A stretch of 60,444 nt of DNA from Microbacterium jejuense (lineage in GTDB: Bacteria; Actinomycetota; Actinomycetes; Actinomycetales; Microbacteriaceae), in contig NZ_JAEUAW010000020.1 of assembly GCF_019511665.1 (NCBI RefSeq), forward strand, positions 1 to 60,444, in the 5' to 3' direction. Positions 1-11,000 of this stretch are shown here, piece after piece. The notes under the pieces are model-generated. The model was not told the DNA's origin. It searched no databases and saw only the letters and a program-made list of their open reading frames with translations. The stretch's first letter is position 1; each line of letters starts with the position of its first letter. A program made the position numbers and the translations under genes.

Positions 1-330
1 CGCCCGCCAGAAGCCGATCGGGCCGCCGGTGCCCGCGTCCTGCAGCTGCACGTGCACGAGGCGCTGGCCGATCGAGCCGCGTCCGGCCTGCATCGCGGTG
101 TAGACGAGCGCCCACGCGAACAGCACCAGGGCGATCACCGCGTACGCGAGCAGCGCGACGACCGCCAGCGCGGTGGGCGACATGCCCTGGCCGGCCCCGA
201 CGACGACACCGACGGCGATGCCGATCAGCACGGCCCCGATCGCATACGCGACCGCCGTGTCGATGGCGTACGCGGCGACGCGGCGCCCGGGCGACGCCGC
301 GGTCTGGACGCCTGACGGGCTGTTGGTCAT
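1..330 (-). CDS. RDD family membrane protein (3' part cut by window edge)
   Basis: The first 110 residues are visible and the frame runs off position 1. The start ATG at 330 overlaps the TGA of the upstream transglutaminase-like gene (ATGA), so it is the fifth gene of the operon that begins at 11113. Residues 15-25 read GRRVAAYAIDT, the Arg-Arg...Asp signature that names the RDD family. Two hydrophobic segments follow (about residues 24-46 and 54-78), then a loop with GRGSIGQRLVHVQL, which is the usual cytoplasmic RDD loop. RDD proteins are small polytopic membrane proteins of poorly defined role, some proposed as ion transporters. The family call is firm; the function is unknown. Confidence 0.85.
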   Translation of the reverse strand, partial: MTNSPSGVQTAASPGRRVAAYAIDTAVAYAIGAVLIGIAVGVVVGAGQGMSPTALAVVALLAYAVIALVLFAWALVYTAMQAGRGSIGQRLVHVQLQDAGTGGPIGFWRA

Positions 331-2765
331 TCGTTCTCCTGTGCTGGGGGGTCGGTGCGCTCAGGCGTGCGCAGGGCTCCGCTCGCGTGGCGCGGCGGCA
401 ACGCGAATCGAGTGCCCTCGAGAAGGGTGCGGATGCTCAGGCGCGCGCGCAGACGGCGCCAGAACGAGCGGCTGCGGCCCATCCCCCCGACGAGCGCATC
501 CACCTCCGACCAGAAAGCGTCGATGTCGGCGGGTGTCGGCTCGGTCGGCCCGAACACCTCGACGTCGGCTCGGTGTGCAAGCACGGCCACGCGGGGCTCG
601 GCGAACGCGGCGGTCAGCACGCCGGCATCCTCCTGACGCGTCGCACCCGGACGCACCGGCGCCCCGAGATCCGACGCGCGGTCGACGAGCTCGTCCCACC
701 CGCCGCTGATGCGGTCGGACGCGCGCTCGGCCTGGCGGCGCTTGCGCCGACGCGCCGCCTTGAGCACGCCGATCACGATGAACGGGGCCAGCAGCACTGC
801 GAGCACGGTCAGCGCACCGGTGCCGATCGACAGGATCATCCACAGCAGCGCGGCGTCGAAGCCGTCCTCGTCCTCGGACCCGCGGTCGTCGGCCGCGGTC
901 GGCGGCAGGTCGACCGGCTCCTGCGGGGGCGGCGGGGGCTGCAGCACCTGCGGCTTGGGGTCGGCCCTGGGCTTCGTGGTCTGATCGCTCGGGACCTGGT
1001 CCTCGGGCGGAGTGGGGTCGAAGGGCACCCATCCGGCCTTGTCGAACGCGACCTCGACCCACGCGTGCAGGTTGTCGCCGTTGGCCTCGAAGGCGCCGGC
1101 GCCCGCCTGGTCCTCGTCCGGATAGAAGCCCATGACCACGCGCGCCGGGATGCCGAGCTCGCGGGCCATCAGCGCCATGGCAGTCGCGTACTGCTCGTCG
1201 TCGCCCACCATCTGCTCCGACCCGAGCAGGGTCGAGATGCGCTCGGCGCCGTGGCCCGCACGGGACAGCGGCTGGCCTTCGAGGCCGTGGCTGAAGAACC
1301 CGTCCTGCGACAGGAACTGCTGCAGCGCCCGCACCTGCTCGATCGGCGTCGAGGCCTCGGCCACCGTGGTCGACGCGAGGTCGGCGAGGTCCTTCGGCAC
1401 GCCCTGCTGCTTGGGCAGCGACACCGGCGCGAACTTCTGCTTCGCGAGCTGCTCGTCGCTGGGCACCTCGGGGATCACGCTGTCGAGCGTGTACGCGTCG
1501 CCCTTGCTGAGCCCGGCGGTCACCACTCCGGTGTCGGTCGACTCGTTGTAGTGGGCCGTGCGACGCAGGTCGTCGGCGTTGTCGCCGTCGAACGTGATGC
1601 TGCGGACGGCGCCGGCGTCCGGCATCCACACGCCCTCGAGGTCGCCGATCTCGACGCGCACCGTCGCCTCGACGCCCTTCGCGTCGGCCGACATGTTCGT
1701 GCGCGCCTGCGAGAACGCGCCCGACGAGCCAGCGCCCTTGTCGGACACGTTGTAGACCATGCCGTTGTACTCGTCCATGGTCGCCAGGCGCACGCGCGCG
1801 TCCTTGGGCAGACCGCTGACGGTGAACAGGGCGTCGTCGGAGTGGTCGCGCACGTACGCGCGGTAGGACTGCAGCGGGCTGGCGTACTCGCGGATGTCGA
1901 ACGGCGGGATCACCACGTCGCGCAGCACGTAGCGGGGCGACTGCGGCGCGGCGAACGCGCTCGTCGCGACGCCCACGACGCCGGCGAGCGCGACGACTCC
2001 GGCTCCCATCAGCACGCGCCGCACGGCGGCGCCGCGGGACGGCGCGGCCTCGCCGACCGAGACGGCGGCGGCCTGCGGCTGCCACGCCTGGCGCAGCGCG
2101 AGCCACACGATCGAGACGAGGCCGAAGACGACGCCCTGGACGACGGGCGCGAACGGCTGCGAGGTGCCGAGGGCGATCTCGGCCGCGAGGAACGCCCCCG
2201 CGGGGATCAGCGCCCACCCCGCGCTGCGCAGCCGCAGCGCGAGCGACGTCGTGAGGACGGCGGCCACCAGGGCGAGCAGGAACGGCACGACCATGTGGCC
2301 GTCGTCGGCCGCGACCGGAGCGATGGTCGTCAGCAGCTGCTTGAACGACATGACCGAGCCGAGCGCCAGCAGGCCGAGGGTCTGCACGGTGGGAACGACG
2401 CCGGCGACCGTCGTCGCCGGCAGGGCGAGTGCGCCCCCGAAAAGGAAGTAGGCCGCGATCGTCCCGGCAGCCAGGACGAGGACGCCCCAGCGGAACACCC
2501 TCCCCAGCACCGCGATCCCCATGCCCAGCGCGAGTCCGCCGAGGCCCGCGACCAGGTAGCGCGGCCCGTCGAACGTCGGCCAGAACCCCACGATCGGGAT
2601 CAGCAGCAGCACCGCGACGGCCGCGAGGTCGAGCACCCAGCGCCGCAGCGACAGCGGCTCGGGAGCGGGACGCGGGCTCCTGGGCTCTCGAGCGGAGCGA
2701 GGGGATGCTTCGTCTCGTCCCTCGCTCAGCACAGGTGCCGGCGGCTGCGGTGCGGGGGCGGTCAT
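327..2765 (-). CDS. TgpA-like membrane protein with transglutaminase-like domain
   Basis: 812 residues. The ATG at 2765 overlaps the TGA of the DUF58 gene upstream (ATGA). A proline-rich cytoplasmic N-terminus (about 45 residues) is followed by a block of membrane segments (about residues 50-260, DUF3488/TgpA type), an extracellular region, a transglutaminase-like core (about 490-590), a proline-rich linker, one more membrane helix (about 640-665) and a cytoplasmic tail. The core keeps the His (NLHAWVEVAF) and Asp (WVPFDPTPP) of the Cys-His-Asp triad, but the Cys position reads Asp (VGDDEQYATA, about D523). It may be a non-catalytic, binding version of the fold; homologues in related actinobacteria may share this, which cannot be checked here. 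The N-terminal LSEGRDEASPRSARE is encoded by a copy of the GAGCGAG/GAGACGAAGC repeat found elsewhere in the window. It probably works with MoxR and DUF58 on the cell envelope. Confidence 0.85.
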   Translation of the reverse strand: MTAPAPQPPAPVLSEGRDEASPRSAREPRSPRPAPEPLSLRRWVLDLAAVAVLLLIPIVGFWPTFDGPRYLVAGLGGLALGMGIAVLGRVFRWGVLVLAAGTIAAYFLFGGALALPATTVAGVVPTVQTLGLLALGSVMSFKQLLTTIAPVAADDGHMVVPFLLALVAAVLTTSLALRLRSAGWALIPAGAFLAAEIALGTSQPFAPVVQGVVFGLVSIVWLALRQAWQPQAAAVSVGEAAPSRGAAVRRVLMGAGVVALAGVVGVATSAFAAPQSPRYVLRDVVIPPFDIREYASPLQSYRAYVRDHSDDALFTVSGLPKDARVRLATMDEYNGMVYNVSDKGAGSSGAFSQARTNMSADAKGVEATVRVEIGDLEGVWMPDAGAVRSITFDGDNADDLRRTAHYNESTDTGVVTAGLSKGDAYTLDSVIPEVPSDEQLAKQKFAPVSLPKQQGVPKDLADLASTTVAEASTPIEQVRALQQFLSQDGFFSHGLEGQPLSRAGHGAERISTLLGSEQMVGDDEQYATAMALMARELGIPARVVMGFYPDEDQAGAGAFEANGDNLHAWVEVAFDKAGWVPFDPTPPEDQVPSDQTTKPRADPKPQVLQPPPPPQEPVDLPPTAADDRGSEDEDGFDAALLWMILSIGTGALTVLAVLLAPFIVIGVLKAARRRKRRQAERASDRISGGWDELVDRASDLGAPVRPGATRQEDAGVLTAAFAEPRVAVLAHRADVEVFGPTEPTPADIDAFWSEVDALVGGMGRSRSFWRRLRARLSIRTLLEGTRFALPPRHASGALRTPERTDPPAQENE

Positions 2766-4024
2766 GCGAGCACCTTCCGCAGGGCGAGGGGCAGCTGTTC
2801 GAGCGCGCCGACGGTGATGACGTCCGCGTCGCCGATGCGACGCAGCGCCGGCGCCGTTCCGGCCGGGGCCACGACGACCGCCAGCACGCGGGCGCCGAAC
2901 GGGAGCCGACTGCACGCGGTGCGCAGGTCGTTCGCGTCGACCTTGCTGCCGCACACCAGCACGACGACGCTCGCGAGGGCGAGCGTCGCGGCGACGGAGC
3001 CGGCGAGCTCGACGATGCCGCCGGCGCGCGCACGGGAGTGCTCCAGGCCCGACAGCGCGTCGAGGAACTGCTTGCCCGTGGCCGCGGGCAGCGCACGCTC
3101 CTGCACGCGCACCTCGACGCGCTGCGAGTCCCGCAGCGCGCGCAGGCCGAGCGATCCCGCCACCGAGATGCCGAGCTCGAACTCCTCGTCGTCACGGTAG
3201 TCGGCGGGGCTCGTCGACAGGCCGATCACGAAGTGCGAGCGCCGCGTCTCTTCGTACTGGCGCACCATGATGTGCCCGGTGCGGGCGGTGGACTTCCAGT
3301 GCACGTGACGCAGATCGTCGCCCGCCTGGTACTCGCGCAGCGCGTGGAACGACACGTCGTCGGGCGACAGGTCGGTCGCCGGAAGACCCTCGAGGTCGCG
3401 GAGGAACCCGAGCGACTGCCCGTCGAACAGCACGGTGCGCGGGTGCACGAACAGGTCGACCGGCTCGTCGCGGCGGTGCACGCGCTCGAAGAGGCCGAGC
3501 GGATCGCCGCGCACGACGCTCACCGGGCCGACCTTCACGACGGCCCGCCGCGACGTCGGGATGGCGAACAGCTCCTCGGCCTCTTCGCCGGGCGCCAGAC
3601 GGTGCACGTCGAAGACGCCGCGCCCGTGGCCGACGGGCAGCACGACGCGCGAGGGCAGGATGGCGCGGGTGCCGGTGTTCGACAGGGTCAGCGCGCCGAC
3701 GGCCCGCTCCCCCACGACCACGCGCGTGCGGTTGAGGTCGAGCGACACGTCGTACGCCGTGCGTCCGATGAGGAACAGCAGGCACAGCAGCAGCGCGGCG
3801 CCGATGACGACGGCCGTGACGGTGAGCTCCCACCAGCCGAGCGACTGCCCGGCGATCCACAGCGCGATCGTGGCGACGATGAGCACCCAGGCGACGGGGC
3901 GCACGACCCCGAACACGCGGCCGAGCACGCGACCGCCCGCGCGCAGCACCGACAGCGCGAGCTGTCCGTACCCCGCGCTGCGATCGGTCGCCGCGACCTG
4001 CGACCCGAGTGCCTCCGTCGCCAT
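2762..4024 (-). CDS. DUF58 domain protein (MoxR partner)
   Basis: 420 residues. The ATG at 4024 shares its A with the TGA of the moxR-like gene (TGATG), so translation is coupled. Two close membrane helices lie at about residues 34-85, followed by a beta-rich region and the DUF58/VWA-like part. The DUF58 hallmark is clear at about 230-260: YQAGDDLRHVHWKSTART followed by VRQYEE. DUF58 proteins are encoded next to MoxR AAA+ ATPases throughout bacteria and are thought to be client or partner proteins in envelope assembly; their biochemistry is not settled. The position between MoxR and the TgpA-like protein is the standard arrangement. Confidence 0.88.
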   Translation of the reverse strand: MATEALGSQVAATDRSAGYGQLALSVLRAGGRVLGRVFGVVRPVAWVLIVATIALWIAGQSLGWWELTVTAVVIGAALLLCLLFLIGRTAYDVSLDLNRTRVVVGERAVGALTLSNTGTRAILPSRVVLPVGHGRGVFDVHRLAPGEEAEELFAIPTSRRAVVKVGPVSVVRGDPLGLFERVHRRDEPVDLFVHPRTVLFDGQSLGFLRDLEGLPATDLSPDDVSFHALREYQAGDDLRHVHWKSTARTGHIMVRQYEETRRSHFVIGLSTSPADYRDDEEFELGISVAGSLGLRALRDSQRVEVRVQERALPAATGKQFLDALSGLEHSRARAGGIVELAGSVAATLALASVVVLVCGSKVDANDLRTACSRLPFGARVLAVVVAPAGTAPALRRIGDADVITVGALEQLPLALRKVLA

Positions 4025-4995
4025 CAGGCCGCGGACCTCGCCTGTGGCGCCGCCACCGACTCGAGCACGCGGGCGATGACCGTCTCTGCGGAGGTGCCGC
4101 CGAACTCGGCCTCGGGGTCGAGCACGATGCGGTGGGTCCACACCGGGCCGGCCAGCGCCTTGACGTCGTCCGGCAGCACGAAGTGGCGGCCCTGTGCGGC
4201 GGCGAACACCTTGGCGATGCGGATCATCGCGAGCGAGCCGCGCACCGAGACGCCCAGGCGCGTCGCCTTGTCGTCACGCGTCGCCTCGGCCAGCTGCGCC
4301 GTGTAGCGCAGCACGGCGGGGTCGACGTGCACGGTTCCGGCGAGGTCGGCCATGTCGGCCACCGCGCCCGTGGTGATGATCGCCGGCAGGTGCGCCGACG
4401 GGTTGCGGTCGGCCGCGCCCGCCAGGATGCGCTCGGCGACGGCGAGGTCGGGGTAGCCGATCGACGTCTTCACGAGGAAGCGGTCGAGCTGCGCCTCGGG
4501 CAGCTTGTACGTGCCGGCCTGCTCGATGGGGTTCTGCGTCGCGATCACGAGGAACGGGCGGCCCACCTCGTGCGCCACGCCGTCGACGGTGACCCGCGAC
4601 TCCTCCATGACCTCCAGCAGCGCCGACTGCGTCTTCGGCGACGCGCGGTTGATCTCATCGGCCAGCACGATCGACGCGAACACGGGGCCGCGGTGGAACT
4701 CGAACCGGCGCGACGTCTGGTCGTAGATCGTGACGCCCGTCACGTCCGACGGCAGCAGGTCGGGGGTGAACTGGATGCGCGTGCTCGTTCCCTGCACCGT
4801 GGCCGCGAGAGCCTTCGCGAGGCTCGTCTTGCCGGTGCCCGGCGCGTCCTCCAGCAGCACATGCCCCTCGGCGAGCATCGCCGACAGCACCAGCCCGACG
4901 ACGTCGCGCTTGCCCATCAGCGCCTGGTCGACGTTGTCGACAAGTCGCGCGAAGGTGCCCTGGAACCAGGCCGCCTGTTCAGGGGTCATCGTCAT
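4024..4995 (-). CDS. MoxR-family AAA+ ATPase
   Basis: 323 residues from an ATG at 4995 (a second in-frame ATG at 4989 is possible). Walker A is DAPGTGKTSLAKAL at about residues 46-59, Walker B is IVLADEINRA at about 106-115, and sensor 1 is VIATQNPIEQAGTY at about 155-168, all typical of MoxR chaperone-like ATPases. The C-terminal lid contains the usual GVSVRGSLAMIRIAKVFAA. It sits 58 bp downstream of the giant surface protein and overlaps the DUF58 gene. MoxR proteins are believed to remodel or activate partner proteins. The natural partners here are the DUF58 and transglutaminase-like proteins, and possibly the surface protein itself. Confidence 0.92.
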   Translation of the reverse strand: MTMTPEQAAWFQGTFARLVDNVDQALMGKRDVVGLVLSAMLAEGHVLLEDAPGTGKTSLAKALAATVQGTSTRIQFTPDLLPSDVTGVTIYDQTSRRFEFHRGPVFASIVLADEINRASPKTQSALLEVMEESRVTVDGVAHEVGRPFLVIATQNPIEQAGTYKLPEAQLDRFLVKTSIGYPDLAVAERILAGAADRNPSAHLPAIITTGAVADMADLAGTVHVDPAVLRYTAQLAEATRDDKATRLGVSVRGSLAMIRIAKVFAAAQGRHFVLPDDVKALAGPVWTHRIVLDPEAEFGGTSAETVIARVLESVAAPQARSAA

Positions 4996-5053
4996 GTGAG
5001 TCTCGTTCTCTCGTTGCGTCGTGTCGTGTTCGTGAAGAGTGGATGCCGCACAG

Positions 5054-8000
5054 CTACCACGTGATGCTCTTGGCGTTGCCCCAGCCGTCGATGCTGACCC
5101 ACGCCGTCTCGCCCGGATCGCCGAAGTAGCACCCCAGCTGCACATAGCCGCTGCCGTTGGAAGAGACGTTCAGCGTCTTCGAACCCCAGGTGCCGCCGTT
5201 CGATCCCGTGGCGTTGCAGTGGACCGTGTAGCTGCCGGGCGAGAAGTTGTCGACCGAGACCGTCATGTAGGCGCACGAGTAGTTCGAGCAGTTCGGCTGG
5301 CCCTGCGCGTTGCCCGCCTTGCCGGTCTGCGCGCTCGGCTGCGGCTTCGCGACGGTGGTCGCGGAGTCCTTCGCGATCGCCGACCACTGCCCCTCGGTGT
5401 CCATCGCCTTCACCTGGATCGTCCCGGTGTGCGAGTAGCCGTAGTTGACCGTCCGGCTGCCACTGCGGCCGACGTTCTCCCACCCGTTGCCGATGTTGAT
5501 CTGCATCACCTGGATGCTGCGGCCGTTGTCGGCCGGCGCCGACCATTCGTAGACGATGCTCTGGCCGCTTGCCGTGGCCTTCGCGCCGGGTGTGTTGACC
5601 GGCCCGTACGGCCTGACCGTGTTGGACGCGGCCGACTCCGCACCCGTTTCGCTCGCCCCGCCGACGGTGGCGATGGCACGCACGCGCACGTTGTAGTCCG
5701 TGCCGTTCGTCAGGCCGGTGATCACCCGGTTGCCGGGCATCGCCCTCCAGGTACCCGAGCTGTTCAACGAGTACTGGTAGCTGAGCTCGGTCGAGCTTGC
5801 ACCATTGCCGTCGGCCGCGCCGTACGACACGGTCAGCGAGCGGTCCCCGACGGTGGCGGTCACGTTCGTGGGGGCCCCTGGGGCGCCGAACGCGCGTTCG
5901 GCGGACGACGCGGCGCTCCAGTTGCCCCAGCCCGCCTTGTTCTGTGCTCGCACCTTGAACGAATAGTCCGCTGTCGAGTTCGGCACGTTGATGGCTTGGC
6001 GAGTCGTGCTCCCGCTGACGTCGAGGGTGTTGGTCACCGCACCACCTCGAATCACCTGAACCTGGTACGCCGAGATCGCCGCCCCGTTGGTTGCCGGAGG
6101 AGTCCACAGGACTTCGAGCTGGGACTGGGTGCCCACCGAGTCCAGCCGGTTCGTCGTCGGCGCCGCCGGCGGCTCAGGCGCCTTCGCCGGCACCTCGCCG
6201 AGCGACCAGGGGCTCCAGCTCGACGGCTCGGGCGCCAGGTTCACCGCCTGCACCTGCACCTGATACGAGACGCCGTTCTCCAGTCCGGTCCACACCGTGG
6301 AGTTGCCCGTCACGCCCTTCTTGAGCGCCACGCCTGACGGCGGAGCCGGCGAGATCTGGAGGTTGAACGACTCGACGGGCGAGCCCGGGGTCGGCGGCGT
6401 GACCCACGAGACAGTGAGGCTCGCGTCGCCGAACGCCAGGGTCGGCGCCTGCGGCGTGTCGGGACGCGCGTCGGGGCGCGCCTCGGCCGAGGGGGCCGAC
6501 GGGTCGGAGTCGCCCACGCGGTTGGTCGCGACCACGGTGAAGTTGTACTTCACGTTGTTCGTCAGGCCGTCGAGCGTGCACGTGGTCGACGTGCACTTCT
6601 TCGTGTAGGCCGCCGTGGTCGAGGTCACGGTGTAGCCCGTGATCTCGGCGCCGTTGTCGGCGGGCGGCGTCCACGACAGCACGACGGTGCGGTCCTGCAC
6701 GCTCGACACGATCGGCGTGCCCGGCGTCGACGGACGCCCCTGCACGGTCAGGCGGATGCGACCCTCGACCTCACGGTCGACGTCGGTGGTGGCATCCTGA
6801 ATCCGGTACCGGACCACCATCGTCCCGAAGAAGTCCTTGTCGGGCCGGACCTCGACCTTGTCGCCCACGACATCGGCGACACCGCTTCCGGTGTCGACGA
6901 GCGCAGCGGTCACCTTGAGCGGCTTGCCCTCCTGCTGGAAGGGGTTGAAGTCGTTGTCGAGCACGGCGACGGACTGCGTCTTGCCCTGGTGCGCCTCGTC
7001 GATCACGTCGTCGTTGGCGGTGGCCAGGGGGCGAGTGGATGCCGTCACGTTGACGGTCACCGAGCCCTCGATGGGCGCGGTCACGCCGTCGGTGATCTTC
7101 AGCTTGATCGTCGCGGCTGTGCCCTTCTTGGTGTCGGCCGCGGCGCTCACGCGCAGCTCGCCCCGCTCGATCGACGCTGACATCCCCGCCGGCGATCCGC
7201 CGACGATCTCGTACTTCATTCCCTCCAGGTCGTCCTTGTCGGGGTCGGTCGTGAGGGACTTCAGGTCGAGGGCCGTCGGCTCCTCGCCCGGCGCCACGTC
7301 CATCGCGCCGTTCGCGAACGACGGCTGCTGGTTGTCGGGCGGCAGTACCAGGATGGGCAGGGTCAGCGTCGCCTTGCGGCCCTCGGGGTCGTCAGGACCG
7401 GTGCCGTCCGTGACCTCGAACGTGATCGCGTCGTCGCCGAAGTAGCCCTGCGCCGAGGTGTAGACCAGCGTCTTCGCGTCCTTGATGAGGCTCGAGCCGT
7501 CGTTGTGGACGGCCGCGACCTTCGCCGCCTCGGTGATGATGACCGCGCTGCCGTCCGCCGCGCGGACGTGGTCGGCCAGCGGGATCTCGATCGTCTCGCC
7601 GCTCTTCACCTCGATCGGCTTGACCGTCGTCAGCACGGGAGGAAGGCTCGACAGGCCAGGCACGTGGATGAAGGCGGAGGCCGTGTTGCCGTCCTCGTCG
7701 GTCAGCGTGTACTGGATCAGCTGCGGCCCGTCGGTCAGTGTGACGCGGACCTTGCCGTCCGTCACCACGCGGGCCGAGGCATCCTTCACCGCCACGGTGA
7801 GCGCCTCGACGGTGCCGTCGGGATCCTCATCGTTCGCGAGCACCTCGACGTCGGTCACGCCCTCTTCGACGTCCGTGGCGCGCACGAAGTCGTCGCGGGC
7901 GATCGGCGGCTGCAGCGGCACGTCGTCGGCCACGGTGATCTGCAGCACGGCCGTCGCCTTGGCTCCGCGGGCGTCCTTGATCGAGTACTGCAGCGAGGTC

Positions 8001-11000
8001 TCGACGGGCTTGCCGGGCGCCGTGACCACGACGCGGTCGCCCTGCACCTTGGCCTTCAGGCCCACGCCGTCGGGCAGCACCAGGGCGTTCGAGACGAGGC
8101 CGAAGCGGTCGCCGTCCGGGTCGGAGTCGTTCGCGAGCACCGGCACCGCGACGGTGCGGCCGGGTCGCATGACGATGGTGTCCTTCACGGCGTACGGCGC
8201 CTGGTTCGCGGCCTCCGGCGGCGCGATGCCGACGCTGATCGTCGCGGTCGCCTCGGCACCCAGCCGGTCGCGCACACGATAGGTGAAGCCGTCGACGCCG
8301 GACGTGTCGCCGAACGCCTCGTACACGAGGTAGTCCGACCCGGTCTCGACGATGCGGCCCTTCTTGGGCGGCGAGTCGATGCCGACCAGCTCGACGGAGT
8401 CGCCGTCGGCGTCGATCCCGTCCAGCGGCACCGCGATGCGCACGCGGCTGCCCGTGAGCACACGCGACGTCAGGTCCTTCGGGCGCGGCGCGGCGTTGGT
8501 CTCGGGGTTCACCGGCACGACCTGGATCGTGATGTACCCGGCATCCTTCTGTCCGGTGCTGTCGACGACCTCGTACGTGACGTATGCGGTTCCCGGCTCG
8601 TCCGACGCGCGGAAGCGCACGGCGTCCTGCGAGACGAAGGCCTCGCCGCGCTCGGGGTCGGGCAGGGGCTCGACGAGGTCGGGAGCGACGTGGATCGTGT
8701 CGCCGTTCGGGTGGTAGTCGTTGTCGAGCACCGGGATCGTCACGACGTCGCCGGCGCGCACGACCGCCTGGTCGTCGTTGGCGACGGGCGGGCGCAGCTG
8801 CGCGGGTGCCGGCACCGGGATCACGATGACGTCGGCCTCGGCCTGCTTCGAGCCGTTCGAGATGCGGTACGAGATGCGCACCTGCTCCGACAGCGCGGCC
8901 TGGTCGGTGATGCGAAGGGTCTCGTGGTTGAGCACGGCGACGCCGATGCCCGCGTTGGACTCGACCGTCACCGACTGCACGACGAGGATGCCGCCGTTCG
9001 GGTCGCTGTCGTTCTGCAGCACGTCCACGAGCACCTCGCCGCCGGCCGGGAGCAGGGCGATGTCGCGCACGGCCACCGGCGGAAGGTCGGTCTCGGTCTC
9101 GTCGATGACGTCCACGCGCACGAGGCCGGGCACGGGCTCGACACCCGCTGCCACCAGGTACTGGACGTAGTACGTGCCGGGAGTGTTCGAGCTGAACGTG
9201 AAGGTCTTGTTGGGGTAGTCCGGGTTGATGGTCGCACCCGCGACCTCGTCGACGCGGGCCAGGCGCAGCGGCTCGCGCGTCGAGCTCACGTCGTTCTGCA
9301 GCGGCGACACCGTGGCCGTCTTGCCGACCCGTACGACGACGTAGTCGGCGTTCGTCACCGGAATGGTCGAGCCGACCGGCTTGACGTCGAAGCGAACGGC
9401 GCCCGCGCCGTCGTCGTTGCCGTCCGACACGACGACCGGCACCTCCTTGCGGCCCTGCGTGCCGCCCACCGCCCGGAAGGTGACGCGGCCGTCCGACGTG
9501 AAGTCCGACTCGTCGCCGTCGGACGCGTACGCGGACTTCAGGAACACGTCGTCGCCGTCGGGGTCGTACCAGTCCGGCAGCAGGTTGTACGTGACGGTGC
9601 CGCCCGCCTCGACCGCGACCGTCGTCGTGCGCTTGGCCTTGGGCGCCTCATTGACGTCCCAGCCGTGCACCGAGAGGCTGACGGTCGCGGAGTCGGTGCC
9701 GCCGCGGCCGTCGGTGATCTCGTACGTGAAGCTCGTGGAGCCCGTCGCGTCCTCGGGCACGGCGATCTGCAGCGCGCGGCCGTTGTCGACCTGCTGGATC
9801 TCGCCGAACGAGGGGCCGTCGCCGGTCACGCGCGCGGTGAGGATGTCGCCGTCGGGGTCGCTGTCGTTGTCGAGCACCGCCAGCATCGTGGTGCGGCCCG
9901 GACGCACGCCGAAGTCGTCATCGGTCGCCGTCGGCGGCGTGTTGATCTCGGACCGCTTGGGGAGCGTCGTCTCGGTCGTGTCTTCGGTCGTCTGCTCGTC
10001 GTCCTCCGAGTCGCCCTCGGGCGGGGTGATCTCGTCCCAGTTGTCGACGCGCTGCAGGTCGTCGACCGCCATCCACGTGGCGCCGCTGACGACGTCGTTC
10101 AGCACGATGACGTCCCGGTTCACCCGGAAGGTCAACACGGACGTCGGCTCCAGCCCCTTGACGTCGCTCTTCAGGTCGTCGGCGTCGCCCACGCAGTCGC
10201 GCACGAACCGGCCAGAGCCGCTCCACGCCGCGTAGGTGCACCCGTCGAGGTAGACGGGTGCCGCCGGGGCTCCCTCGCGCCCGGCATCCGTGGTCTTCGG
10301 CTTCGAGCCGTCGAAGGGCACGCGCACGAGCCCGCTGCTGGTCGACACGGCCACCGCGTCGGAGGCTGCGGAGGGCTGCTGCAGCTCGGTCGCCTCGGAC
10401 ACCTTCACCTGCGAGCCGTTCACGTACACGGTGCCGCTGTCGGAGTCGAGCACGACCGGCTGGTCGCCGACCACCGTGATCGAGGCCTTCGCGTCGTCCT
10501 TCAGCCCGTCGAGCGTGCGCGACTCGGGGTCGCCGGGCTCGCCCTCGGCGTCCGTGCGCACGACGACGATCTCGCCCTTCTCGGGCGACACGGCGTACAC
10601 CGTCCCGTCGAGGCCGACCGCGACGTCCGCGCCCTTTCCGAGCTCGACGAGTGGGTCGGCGCCCTTAACCTTCAGCGTGCCGCCGGCCGGGGCGACCCAC
10701 AGGCCGCCCTTCGCGGGATCGAGCACCGCGACCGTCTGGCCGCCGAGTGCGACGACGGCGGCGCCCGGCAGGTCCGCCGGCTCGGCGAGGGCGACGTTGG
10801 CGGGGTCGACGGTCGAGATCGTCGAGTTCTCGGCGTCGACCATCAGCACGGTCGCACCGGACTGCAGGATGTCGTAGTCCTGGCTCGGCGTGCGCAGCGC
10901 GCCGTCGAGCACCTCGGACTCGTGGTTGAAGTGGCCGACGAGGAGGCTCGACTGCTTCGTCACCCAGACGCCGCCGTCGTGGAGGTCGACCTCGGTCGTG

